Origin: Clostridia bacterium
Lineage (GTDB): Bacteria > Bacillota_A > Clostridia > Christensenellales > Aristaeellaceae
NCBI GenBank assembly: GCA_017620455.1
Contig: JAFZQK010000058.1
Span: 1 to 31,677, forward strand
Length of the DNA: 31,677 bases
Direction: 5' to 3'
Below are positions 15,210 to 22,129 of the stretch, piece by piece. Below the pieces are notes generated by a model that saw only the letters and a list, made by a program, of their open reading frames with translations, did not search any database and had not been told where the DNA came from. The position numbers and the translations under genes were made by a program. Within the stretch, counting starts at the first letter, position 1, and every line of letters starts with the position of its first letter.

Positions 15210-15911
15210 ATGGCCCTTCCCCTTCGCCATGAGCTGAAATTCCTGGTGACGCGCACCCAATTGGAGGTGCTGCGGCACGTGGTCGCGCCCGTTCTGCACC
15301 TGGACCCCAACGCCGTAAAGAACGGCGGGCTTTATCACATCCGGTCCCTGTATTTCGATACGGCGTTCGACGATTCCCTGTACGAAAAATACAGCGGCGT
15401 CATGAACCGCGACAAATACCGCATGCGCATCTATAACATGAACGGCCAGGAAATCTTCCTGGAATGCAAAACCAAGGTGGGCACGCTGATCTCCAAGCGC
15501 TCGGTGAAGATCCCCCGGGATCTGGCGGAGCAGCTCATCGCCGGGGACCCCACGGGCCTGGAGAACACCCGCAGCGGACTGCTCCGGGACGTGTACCGGG
15601 AAATGCGCACCCGGCTTCTGCATCCCGTGGTCATCGTGGATTACGAGCGGGAAGCGTACCTGCACCCCGCCGAGGAGGTGCGCATCACCTTCGATATGAA
15701 GGTGCGCTCGGGCCTGAGCAGCATCGACCTGTTCAACCCCGCCGTGCCCACCATCCCGGTGCTGCCCCACGATGAAACGGTGCTGGAGGTCAAGTACAAC
15801 CGCGTCCTGCCGCCCCATATCCGGGATCTGCTTTCCTACGCCTGCCCCGAGGCCGTGCAGACCGCCGTATCCAAGTATACCCTCTGCCGCCAGTACGAAG
15901 GGAAGGAATAA
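15210..15911 (+). CDS. VTC-domain (polyphosphate polymerase-like) protein
   Basis: 233 residues covering a single VTC domain, the triphosphate-tunnel fold of the yeast vacuolar polyphosphate polymerase Vtc4. Characteristic charged strands are present: RHELKFLV (6-13), HIRSLYFDT (about 43-51), DKYRMRIYN (about 69-77), FLECKTKV (about 83-90), KRSVKIPR, VDYEREAYL (about 146-154), RITFDMKV and VLEVKYN (about 191-197). These supply the basic and acidic residues lining the tunnel that bind nucleotide, metal and polyphosphate. Unlike Vtc4 it has no SPX or membrane domain; DUF4956 next door probably provides membrane attachment. Start ATG is 3 bp after the DUF4956 stop, with a poor ribosome binding site, fitting translational coupling. 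Confidence 0.92.
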   Translation: MALPLRHELKFLVTRTQLEVLRHVVAPVLHLDPNAVKNGGLYHIRSLYFDTAFDDSLYEKYSGVMNRDKYRMRIYNMNGQEIFLECKTKVGTLISKRSVKIPRDLAEQLIAGDPTGLENTRSGLLRDVYREMRTRLLHPVVIVDYEREAYLHPAEEVRITFDMKVRSGLSSIDLFNPAVPTIPVLPHDETVLEVKYNRVLPPHIRDLLSYACPEAVQTAVSKYTLCRQYEGKE

Positions 15912-15970
15912 CAAAAAAACAGGGGTTCCCCCTGCATTACATTCCCTCAGAATTCATCCGAAAATCCATC

Positions 15971-16000
15971 CCCCCTCCAGCTGCTGTCTCGGGGAGGGGG
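15971..16000. repeat. First of two adjacent GC-rich hairpins
   Basis: An 8-bp inverted repeat (15971-15978 with 15993-16000; CCCCCTCC/GGAGGGGG) directly precedes the larger hairpin at 16002-16047. It shares the C5T/AG5-type arms and could form alternative pairings with it. Confidence 0.5.
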
Positions 16001-16001
16001 C

Positions 16002-16050
16002 GCGGGGGAGGGACGCTCTTTGGCCCCAAAGAGCGTCCCTCCCCCGCTTT
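16002..16050. terminator. Large 20-bp hairpin between convergent genes
   Basis: Arms 16002-16021 and 16028-16047 are perfectly complementary around GGCCCC. The plus-strand 3' side continues TTTCTATCT, a weak U-tract. It lies between the VTC gene and the convergent threonylcarbamoyl-AMP synthase gene (stop at 16056), so terminator function is likely. The length and symmetry also fit a dispersed palindromic repeat. Confidence 0.65.
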
Positions 16051-16055
16051 CTATC

Positions 16056-17078
16056 TCATACATGCACAATATCAAACCCCGCCGCCCGGGCCATGCGGTT
16101 CATCACGGCCAGGGCGTCGCCCTCGGGCTCCCAGCCCTGGGCGAAGATGCGGCTGACGCCCCTATCGTCCATTTCCCGCAGCCGCTGAAAGAGAAGATGC
16201 GCGCCCTCCGCGGGCGTGCCGCCAATGGAAAAAGCCCGCCGGTCCCCCAGCAGGGGCAGCACCTGCGCCTGGGCCAGGAGGGCGGCGTTTTCCGTCCGGT
16301 CGTACTGCTCCCGCAGCACCCGGGCCACCCGTTCATCCGTGCCGATGTACACGGTCATTTTCGCCCGGGGCGCGTAATGCTTGTGCTTCATCCCGGGGGA
16401 CGGCGCGGTTTCCCCCTCCATGAGGGGGCGCATCACGCTGGGCGCCACGGCGCACTGCCCGGTGATCCCGGCGATCATACGGGGCGTCACGGCCCCGGGC
16501 CGCAGCACCGTGGGGATCTCCCCCGTCAGGTCCAGCACCGTGCTTTCCACCCCCACGCGGCATTCCCCGCCGTCCAGGATCAGGGGGATGCGGCCCCCCA
16601 TGTCCTCCAGCACGTGGGCCGCGCTGGTGGGGCTGGGCCGGCCGGAGCGGTTGGCGCTGGGGGCGGCGATGGGCAGATCGCAGGCCCTGAGCAGCGCCCG
16701 GGCCACGGGATGATCCGGGCAGCGCATGGCCACGGAGGGCAGCCCCGCGGTGATGACGTCGGGCACCTTCGGCGTTTTTTCCATCAGCAGCGTCAGCGGC
16801 CCCGGCCAGAAGGCATCCATCAGCCTTTCCGCCGTTTCCGTCACCCGGCACAGCCCGCATAGCTGCTCCCGCCGCCATACATGCACGATCAGCGGATTGT
16901 CCGCCGGGCGCTCCTTGGCGGCAAAAATCGCCCGTACGGCGCTCTCGTTCAGGGCGTCCGCCCCCAGGCCGTACACCGTTTCCGTGGGAAAGGCCACCAC
17001 CCGGCCCTGCCGCAGCAGCTCCGCCGCCAGCGCCAGGCTGTCCTCGTCCGCAGGCAGGCAGCGCGTATCGAAAACCAT
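16056..17078 (-). CDS. tsaC: L-threonylcarbamoyladenylate synthase (Sua5/YwlC)
   Basis: 340 residues from the ATG at 17078, which follows GGAGG; an ATG 13 codons upstream would include the palindrome region and lacks such a site. The YrdC domain (about 10-195) shows FPTETVYGLGADA (about 30-42), KERPADNPL (about 54-62), the PSANRSGRPSPTSA block and VESTVLDL, which bind ATP, threonine and bicarbonate. A C-terminal Sua5 domain (about 215-335) follows, including the linker with PGMKHKHYAP. The enzyme makes threonylcarbamoyl-AMP for the t6A37 modification of ANN-decoding tRNAs. It is the long Sua5 type rather than the short TsaC type. Confidence 0.95.
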   Translation of the reverse strand: MVFDTRCLPADEDSLALAAELLRQGRVVAFPTETVYGLGADALNESAVRAIFAAKERPADNPLIVHVWRREQLCGLCRVTETAERLMDAFWPGPLTLLMEKTPKVPDVITAGLPSVAMRCPDHPVARALLRACDLPIAAPSANRSGRPSPTSAAHVLEDMGGRIPLILDGGECRVGVESTVLDLTGEIPTVLRPGAVTPRMIAGITGQCAVAPSVMRPLMEGETAPSPGMKHKHYAPRAKMTVYIGTDERVARVLREQYDRTENAALLAQAQVLPLLGDRRAFSIGGTPAEGAHLLFQRLREMDDRGVSRIFAQGWEPEGDALAVMNRMARAAGFDIVHV

Positions 17079-17092
17079 CTTTTCCTCCCGAC

Positions 17093-17115
17093 GCATATAC
17101 ATTTTCTGTATATGC
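17093..17115. promoter_or_regulatory. Perfect 9-bp inverted repeat in the tsaC leader
   Basis: GCATATACA (17093-17101), 5-bp spacer, TGTATATGC (17107-17115), between the predicted promoter and the ATG of the synthase gene. A related GTATATAC palindrome lies at about 17138-17145, over the -10 box. This could be a repressor operator or an mRNA hairpin. Confidence 0.5.
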
Positions 17116-17135
17116 ATCCTGTTTCTTCCTTATTC

Positions 17136-17165
17136 AGTATATACAGTCCCTCCGGGACCGGTCTA
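17136..17165 (-). promoter_or_regulatory. Possible promoter of the threonylcarbamoyl-AMP synthase gene
   Basis: Minus strand: -35 TAGACC (17165-17160), 18 bp, -10 TATACT (17141-17136), giving a leader of about 50 nt that contains the inverted repeat at 17093-17115. The -35 is weak. Confidence 0.5.
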
Positions 17166-17232
17166 TCATAGGCGCGGGCGGCGGATTTGTCAAGTATTCC
17201 GCGCTTTTTTTCTGCATTTCCGGGAAATGGGG

Positions 17233-17261
17233 TTGAGAAAAATGCATAAATATGCTATGAT
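17233..17261 (+). promoter_or_regulatory. Promoter of nadK-argR-recN
   Basis: -35 TTGAGA (17233-17238), 17 bp, -10 TATGAT (17256-17261), 24 nt before the NAD kinase ATG. Confidence 0.8.
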
Positions 17262-17285
17262 GTTCAGGCAGAACGGAGGCAGGAT

Positions 17286-18155
17286 ATGGACCGGCGATTC
17301 TATTTCTATGCAAATCCTTACCAGCCCCAAAGCGTGGACGCCGCCCGGGCGCTGCTGCGCGGGCTGACTGCCCGGGGCGCGCGCGTTTTTTCGGATCCGT
17401 GGCTGGCAAACCTTGGCATCGGCGAAAAGTGCGCGCCCGAAAGCATCCCGGAGGGCACGGAGGCCATGGCGGTTTTCGGCGGGGACGGCACGCTGCTGCG
17501 CGCCGCGCAGTACGCCGTTTGCCGGGATCTGCCCATGCTGGGGGTGCACACCGGCACGGTGGGGTTCCTGATGCCCGGCAGTCCCGGGGATGCGGAGCGC
17601 TTAGCCGGGCTGCTGATGGAAAACAGCTACGCCGTAATGGCATGTCCCCTGCTGCAGATCCGTTATGAAGGGGGCGGATACCTGGCCCTGAACGACCTGG
17701 CCTTCACCCGGGGCGAGCATCCGGGGGTCATGGAGATCCGGGTGACGGCGGACGGGGAAGAGGTCTTCACCGCCCACGGGGACGGCGTGGTGGTGTCCAC
17801 CCCCCTGGGGTGCACCGGCTACGGCCTGAGCGCCGGCGGGCCCATCGTGCGGCCCGACGCGCCCTGCCTGATGATCACGCCGCTGTGCGCCCGGGAGCTG
17901 CTGCTGCGGCCCGTGATCCTGCCCCTCAGCGCCCGGATCGTTCTTCTGGCCCACGGCCAGGCCCGGCGGCGGCTGCAGTTGGCCGTGGACGGGCAGACGC
18001 TTCTGCCGGTGACGGACGAGGCCCGGGTGGAAATCACCCTGGCGGACCGGAAGGCAAAGCTGATCCAGCCCCAGGAACACCGCTTTTTCGACACCCTGCG
18101 CCGGAAGCAGGTGGATTGGAATTTCATCGAAAACAGACAAGAAAAACAGGAGTGA
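17286..18155 (+). CDS. nadK: NAD kinase
   Basis: 289 residues. It phosphorylates NAD to NADP using ATP or polyphosphate. Seen are the nucleotide-binding GGDGT motif (65-69), LGVHTGTVGFL (85-95), the ALNDLAF segment (134-140, with NDL where many family members have NE), and the glycine-rich STPLGCTGYGLSAGGP stretch (171-186). ATG start behind GGAGG. First gene of a conserved Gram-positive nadK-argR-recN cluster; argR follows after 5 bp. Confidence 0.95.
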   Translation: MDRRFYFYANPYQPQSVDAARALLRGLTARGARVFSDPWLANLGIGEKCAPESIPEGTEAMAVFGGDGTLLRAAQYAVCRDLPMLGVHTGTVGFLMPGSPGDAERLAGLLMENSYAVMACPLLQIRYEGGGYLALNDLAFTRGEHPGVMEIRVTADGEEVFTAHGDGVVVSTPLGCTGYGLSAGGPIVRPDAPCLMITPLCARELLLRPVILPLSARIVLLAHGQARRRLQLAVDGQTLLPVTDEARVEITLADRKAKLIQPQEHRFFDTLRRKQVDWNFIENRQEKQE

Positions 18156-18160
18156 GCACC

Positions 18161-18607
18161 ATGAAGAACGCGCGGCAGGCCGCCATTCTGAGCATCATCG
18201 AGCAGAACGACGTGGAAACTCAGGAGGATCTGGCCAGGAAACTCAAGGACATGGGCATCGTGGTCACCCAGGCCACCGTATCCCGGGACATCAAGGAACT
18301 GCGGCTGCTGAAGGTCCTTTCCGCCAGCGGCGGCTACAAATACGCCACCGCCGACAAGGCGGAGCACGGGCTGAGCGAAAGGTTCGTGCGCATGTTCAAG
18401 GATTCGGTCCTGTCCATCAGCTTCGCCGGGAACATCATCGTCATCAAAACCCTTTCCGGCAGCGCCAACGTGGCCGCCGAGGCCATCGATTCCATGCGCC
18501 TGCCCGAGATCCTGGGCACCATGGCGGGGGACAACACCATCCTGGCCATCGTCCACAGCGAGGCGGAGGCCGCCCGCACCGTGGCGTCCTTCCAGGACAT
18601 GCTGTAA
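18161..18607 (+). CDS. argR: Arginine repressor ArgR
   Basis: 148 residues from the ATG behind AGGAGTG; the frame is open upstream only across nadK. The N-terminal winged helix-turn-helix (about 1-70) contains VVTQATVSRDIKELRLLKV, the DNA-recognition helix that binds ARG boxes. The C-terminal domain (about 75-148) forms the hexamer and binds arginine, with the GTMAGDNTILAIV strand-loop carrying the ligand-contacting aspartate. In Clostridia this gene usually sits between nadK and recN, as here. No arginine biosynthesis genes are in the window. Confidence 0.95.
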   Translation: MKNARQAAILSIIEQNDVETQEDLARKLKDMGIVVTQATVSRDIKELRLLKVLSASGGYKYATADKAEHGLSERFVRMFKDSVLSISFAGNIIVIKTLSGSANVAAEAIDSMRLPEILGTMAGDNTILAIVHSEAEAARTVASFQDML

Positions 18608-18634
18608 CCAGACCGCCGATAGCGAGGCAATCAA

Positions 18635-20290
18635 ATGCTGTTATCCTTATCGATCCGCAATATCGCGCTGATGGACAGGATGCAGGTGGAGTTTTCCTCC
18701 GGGCTGCACGTGCTCACCGGCGAAACCGGCGCGGGCAAATCCATCCTGGTGGACGCGGTGGCCCTGCTGCTGGGCGGCCGCGCCCAGAAGGAGCTGATCC
18801 GCACGGGCGAGGAAAAAGCCCGGGTGGAGGGCGTGTTCGACGTGACGGACTGCCCCGCCGTGCAGGCGCTTCTCAAGGAACAGGAGCTGGACGAGGGGAC
18901 GGAGCTGATCCTCTCCCGGGAGATCACCTCTTCCGGGCGCTCCGCCTGCCGGGTGAACGGCGCGCTGCTGCCCCTTTCCCAGTATCAGCAGTTCACCGCC
19001 CTGCTCATGGACATCCACGGCCAGCACACCCACCAGGCCCTGATGGACGAAAAGCACCATCTGGCTTATCTGGACGCCTCCGGCGACGAAGGCCACCGGG
19101 CGCTGCTTGCCCGGGTGCGGCAGGATTATGAAGCCTGGCATGAGGCCCGGCGGGCGCTGGACGCGCTGGAAAAGCAGAGCGAACAGGCCGGGGAGCGGAT
19201 GGAGCTGCTGCGCATCCGTCAGAAGGATCTGAAAAACGCCCGTCTGACGGCGGGCGAGGAAGAGGAGCTGCAAAGGGAGCGGGACCGGTTTCGCCACGCG
19301 GAAAAGATCGAATCCGGCCTGCGGGAAGCCTACGGCGCGGTCTATGACGGCGCGTCCCCCGCCGCCGACGCCCTGCGCACGGCGGCCAGCGCCCTCAAGC
19401 CCATCGAAGGGCTGGACGACCGGTACGCCGCCCTGCGAAAGCGCCTGGAAGCGCTGTATTACGAGGCGGAGGACGCGGGCCTCACCCTGCGGGACCTGCT
19501 CTCCTCCCTGGATACGGACCCCGACCGCATGGAGGCCGTGGAAGCCCGGCTGGACCTGATCCGCCGCCTGAGCCGCAAGTACGGCGGCGCCTCCACCGGG
19601 GAGATGATCGAAAAGCTGCGGGCTATCGAGGAGGAATTGGCGGGGTTTGAAAGCCTGGACGCCGATCTGGACGACGCGGCGAAAAAGGAACAGCGCCTGT
19701 CCCGGCAGTATCAGCAGTCCGCCGCGCAGCTGACGCAGGCCCGGGAAGCCCTGGCCCGGAAGTTTGAAAAGGACATGGAAACCCAGCTCAGCGATCTGAA
19801 CATGGCGGGCACCCGGTTCCGGGTGTTCCTGCCCGCCTGCCCTCCCGGGCCCCTGGGCAGCGAAACCGCCGCCTTCCAGATCGCTCCCAACCGGGGCGAG
19901 GACATGCAGCCCCTGAGCAAGATCGCTTCCGGCGGCGAGCTGAGCCGCCTGATGCTGGCCATCAAGACCGTGGCCGCCCGGCGGGACGGGGTGCCCAGCA
20001 TGATCTTCGACGAAATCGACACCGGCATTTCCGGCCGAGCCGCCCAGGTGGTGGGCGAAAAAATGGCCGCCATCGCCAAGGAGCGCCAGGTGCTCTGCGT
20101 CACCCATCTGCAGCAGATCGCCGCCCTGGCGGACCATCATTACCTGGTGGAAAAGTACTTTGAGGACGGCCGCACCCACACCCGGCTGACGCCCCTCGCC
20201 GGGGAAGCGCGGGTCAGCGAGATCGCCCGGATGCTGGGCGGAGATGAGGACAGCGCCAAAAAGCACGCCCGGGAAATGATCCGGAAATGA
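18635..20290 (+). CDS. recN: DNA repair protein RecN
   Basis: 551 residues, SMC-like ATPase that gathers DNA ends in double-strand break repair. Walker A GETGAGKS is at 29-36, a central coiled-coil region covers about 150-375, the ABC signature IASGGELSRLM starts near 428 and Walker B MIFDEIDTGISG near 455. Length fits the family. ATG start behind GAGG, 27 bp after argR. The usual downstream terminator was present but is now split by an insertion sequence. In many Clostridia spo0A follows; here an IS and a convergent kinase gene do. Confidence 0.96.
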   Translation: MLLSLSIRNIALMDRMQVEFSSGLHVLTGETGAGKSILVDAVALLLGGRAQKELIRTGEEKARVEGVFDVTDCPAVQALLKEQELDEGTELILSREITSSGRSACRVNGALLPLSQYQQFTALLMDIHGQHTHQALMDEKHHLAYLDASGDEGHRALLARVRQDYEAWHEARRALDALEKQSEQAGERMELLRIRQKDLKNARLTAGEEEELQRERDRFRHAEKIESGLREAYGAVYDGASPAADALRTAASALKPIEGLDDRYAALRKRLEALYYEAEDAGLTLRDLLSSLDTDPDRMEAVEARLDLIRRLSRKYGGASTGEMIEKLRAIEEELAGFESLDADLDDAAKKEQRLSRQYQQSAAQLTQAREALARKFEKDMETQLSDLNMAGTRFRVFLPACPPGPLGSETAAFQIAPNRGEDMQPLSKIASGGELSRLMLAIKTVAARRDGVPSMIFDEIDTGISGRAAQVVGEKMAAIAKERQVLCVTHLQQIAALADHHYLVEKYFEDGRTHTRLTPLAGEARVSEIARMLGGDEDSAKKHAREMIRK

Positions 20291-20322
20291 ATGGATGAAA
20301 AAGAGCTGCTGCACATAAAAAG

Positions 20323-20356
20323 TGATATGCTTCCTTCCAGGTAGACAAGCGAAAAA
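20323..20356 (+). repeat. Left terminal inverted repeat of the IS
   Basis: Starts TGATATGCT and continues through GTAGACAA to an A-rich stretch. Compared with the reverse complement of the right end, the matching blocks are TGA, GCT, CC, CA and GTAGACAA. Confidence 0.75.
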
Positions 20357-20384
20357 GAAAAGCTTGCTGCCAGGAAGGGAGCAT
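20327..20384 (+). promoter_or_regulatory. Leader hairpin sequestering the transposase ribosome binding site
   Basis: 20327-20349 can pair with 20363-20384 over about 20 bp (two wobbles, one A-A mismatch, one bulge). The 3' arm contains AGGAAGGGA, the Shine-Dalgarno of the orfA ATG at 20388. Only transcripts starting outside the IS would contain the whole left arm. This fits the known strategy of insertion sequences that block translation from read-through transcripts. Confidence 0.7.
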
Positions 20385-20387
20385 ATT

Positions 20388-21071
20388 ATGTCATTCAGGC
20401 ACAAGTACAGTTTTGAGGAGAAAGAAAAGATCGTTGATGAGTATCAAAGTGGTGTGCATGGCTTTCGAGAGCTATGCCGAATATATGGGATGGCAGAACA
20501 GGCACTGAAAGACTGGATAAGATTATATGAAACATTTGGGGCAGAAGGATTACAAACCGGAAGTACAGCGACACATTATAGCAAAGAAGAAAAGCAGGGA
20601 GCGGTTCAGGCATATCTGGCGCATGAATTACCGATAAAAGAAATCCTAAAAAAGTACAAAATACGATCCGCAACGCAGTTGAGACGATGGATAAAGAAGT
20701 ATAATGGTCATGAGGAACTGAAATCTTCTGGAAGAGGAGGAAGCATCATCATGACCAAGGGAAGAAAAACAACCTTTGACGAGAGAGTAGAAATCGTTCA
20801 ATACTGCATTGCTCATGACCATAACTACGCTGAAACAGCCACAAAATACAGCGTTTCCTATCAGCAGGCGCGAAGCTATACGGTTAAGTATGAGACTGGT
20901 GGGATCGACGCCCTTCAAGACCGGCGCGGCAGGACAAAGCCTATGGAAGAAATGACAGAGTTGGAGAAGCTTCGGGCTGAGAACAGGATTCTCCGAGCAG
21001 AAAAGGAACGCGCGGAAATGGAGGTATCTTTCCTAAAAAAACTCGAAGAAATAGAGAGGAGGCGGGGTTAA
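20388..21071 (+). CDS. IS150-like transposase OrfA (DNA-binding part)
   Basis: 227 residues from the ATG after AGGAAGGGA. Three helix-turn-helix units follow each other (about 5-50, 63-108 and 122-170), typical of IS150-group OrfA with its extra N-terminal HTHs. A leucine zipper (about 185-222, LEKLRAENRILRAEKE) serves for multimerisation. It binds the terminal inverted repeats and, on its own, usually down-regulates transposition. The last codons contain the A7 slippery run from which ribosomes shift into orfB. Confidence 0.92.
   Translation: MSFRHKYSFEEKEKIVDEYQSGVHGFRELCRIYGMAEQALKDWIRLYETFGAEGLQTGSTATHYSKEEKQGAVQAYLAHELPIKEILKKYKIRSATQLRRWIKKYNGHEELKSSGRGGSIIMTKGRKTTFDERVEIVQYCIAHDHNYAETATKYSVSYQQARSYTVKYETGGIDALQDRRGRTKPMEEMTELEKLRAENRILRAEKERAEMEVSFLKKLEEIERRRG
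21035..21041 (+). promoter_or_regulatory. Programmed -1 frameshift site (A-AAA-AAA)
   Basis: Seven A read in the orfA frame as A-AAA-AAA, followed by CTC. A -1 slip here joins orfA to the orfB frame before the orfA stop at 21069-21071. A G-rich purine stretch (21053-21067) follows and may stimulate the shift. Confidence 0.75.
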
Positions 21072-21970
21072 GCCTGGTCAGAAACGGACAAATCTATCAG
21101 GCAATCAAAGAAGAACATGAAGAACACGGTTACCCCATAGGAGCGCTTTGCAAACTGGGGCATGTAAGCCGTGCCGCATACTACAAATGGCTTCACAGGG
21201 ACACACCAGGTTATGAAGCGGCAAATGAGCGAATCGCTGACGAGATCGAAAAAATCCACATGGAAAGTCCGGATAAAGGTTACCGCAGAATACGGGATGA
21301 CCTGGAACGGTATCATGGGATCAAGACAAACGATAAACGAGTGCTTCGTATCTGCCGGAAGAAAGGGATCAAGTCCACGATCAAATATTCCAATAACGGA
21401 TGCACCAGGCAGGCTGCAAATCCTCAATTCATCGCAGAGAATATACTGGACAGGGATTTCACAGCAGAAGCTCCAAACCGAAAATGGCTGACAGATGTCA
21501 CCGAATTCAAGTACTATACCGGCGTCGAGGTTCACAAGGTTTATCTAAGCGCTATCCTTGATCTGTATGACAGAAGGATCGTATCCTTTGTTATCGGAGA
21601 CTCAAACAATAACGCCTTGGTGTTCGATACATTTGACACGGCCATAGAAGAAAACCCTGGTGCAACACCTTTGTTCCACTCTGACCGTGGTTTTCAGTAC
21701 ACAAATCGCAGCTTTCATGCCAGACTTGAAGCGGCTGGTATGAAACAGAGCATGTCAAGAGTCGCTAAGTGCATTGACAATGGGCCCATGGAAGGATTCT
21801 GGGGGATTCTCAAACGAGAAAGATACTACGGCCACCGCTTTACTGACAGAGATTCGCTTGTACATATGATAGAAGATTACATCCATTACTATAACAACAG
21901 CCGCTTACAACGGAGCTTGGGTGTTTTGACACCTATGGAAAAACATGATCTGTATTTGGCGGCAGCATAA
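21041..21970 (+). CDS. IS150-like transposase OrfB (DDE catalytic part, made by frameshift)
   Basis: About 309 residues in the -1 frame relative to orfA, entered by frameshift at 21035-21041; no in-frame ATG occurs before 21260, so independent translation of the full domain is unlikely. It has the IS3-type HTH_21 region (GHVSRAAYYKW, SPDKGYRRIRDDL) and then an rve integrase core with catalytic Asp in LTDVTEF, Asp in FHSDRGFQYTN and Glu in MEGFWGILKRE. The C-terminal PMEKHDLYLAAA follows the usual YNNSRLQRSLG motif. The fused OrfAB protein is the transposase. Confidence 0.92.
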   Translation, partial: TRRNREEAGLSLVRNGQIYQAIKEEHEEHGYPIGALCKLGHVSRAAYYKWLHRDTPGYEAANERIADEIEKIHMESPDKGYRRIRDDLERYHGIKTNDKRVLRICRKKGIKSTIKYSNNGCTRQAANPQFIAENILDRDFTAEAPNRKWLTDVTEFKYYTGVEVHKVYLSAILDLYDRRIVSFVIGDSNNNALVFDTFDTAIEENPGATPLFHSDRGFQYTNRSFHARLEAAGMKQSMSRVAKCIDNGPMEGFWGILKRERYYGHRFTDRDSLVHMIEDYIHYYNNSRLQRSLGVLTPMEKHDLYLAAA

Positions 21971-21973
21971 AAA

Positions 21974-22010
21974 CTGCCACCAGACTGAAATCTGATGGCA
22001 GAAAATTTTT
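21974..22010. terminator. Intrinsic terminator at the end of the IS transposase
   Basis: 11-bp stem (21974-21984 with 21991-22001, one wobble), 6-nt loop, then AAAATTTTT and a second T-run (22013-22019). On the minus strand the same hairpin is followed by TTTTTAT, so it can also stop transcription from the histidine kinase side, replacing the split host terminator. Confidence 0.85.
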
Positions 22011-22013
22011 CAT

Positions 22014-22047
22014 TTTTTTCTTTGTCTACTTGACGGGGAGCGGTTCA
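22014..22047 (-). repeat. Right terminal inverted repeat of the IS
   Basis: Read on the minus strand it starts TGAACCGCT, and its GTAGACAA block (22029-22022) aligns with the left repeat. It is followed by the AAG target duplication at 22048-22050. Confidence 0.75.
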
Positions 22048-22129
22048 AAGTGTAGCAGCTCTTTTTGATGCGTCCGTCAGAAGGCTAAGGCTGCCCACGT
22101 CCGGCAGTCCGGGGCCGGGCGCGCTGCCC

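Larger units (their letters stand above)
20323..22047 (+). mobile_element. IS3-family (IS150-like) insertion sequence, apparently intact
   Basis: 1725 bp with TG...CA ends, imperfect terminal inverted repeats (20323-20356 and 22014-22047 sharing TGA, GCT, CC and GTAGACAA blocks) and a 3-bp target duplication AAG (20320-20322 and 22048-22050). It carries overlapping orfA and orfB in -1 phase, a leader hairpin over the orfA ribosome binding site and its own terminator. Base composition is clearly AT-richer than the flanking genes, indicating recent arrival. Both reading frames and the DDE residues look intact, so it may still be mobile. Confidence 0.9.
20298..22066. terminator. recN/histidine-kinase terminator split by an IS element
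   Basis: The left arm 20298-20314 pairs with the right arm 22050-22066 over 17 positions (one G-U), with A5 outside on the left and T5 on the right: a bidirectional intrinsic terminator. After removal of the IS and one AAG copy, the arms lie 7 nt apart (loop ATAAAAA). As it stands, the 1.7-kb insertion separates the arms and should disable the hairpin. Confidence 0.8.

Noticed and set aside
11145..15914. A 1589-codon open frame on the minus strand opposite cotH, DUF4956 and VTC
   Set aside because: It is antisense to three well-supported genes, has repetitive His/Gly/Val/Gln-rich composition typical of a frame opposite GC-rich codons, and no family motifs.
15919..15935. Possible terminator right after the VTC gene (CAGGGGTTCCCCCTG)
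   Set aside because: Short stem with a tiny loop and no following T-run; the hairpin at 16002-16047 is the better candidate.
20298..22066. Outer repeat AAAAAGAGCTGCT taken as the IS terminal inverted repeat with a GATG 4-bp duplication
   Set aside because: The inner TG...CA ends with imperfect repeats and an AAG duplication fit the IS3 family better, and the outer repeat reads as a host terminator with A5/T5 flanks. The GATG match is probably coincidental.
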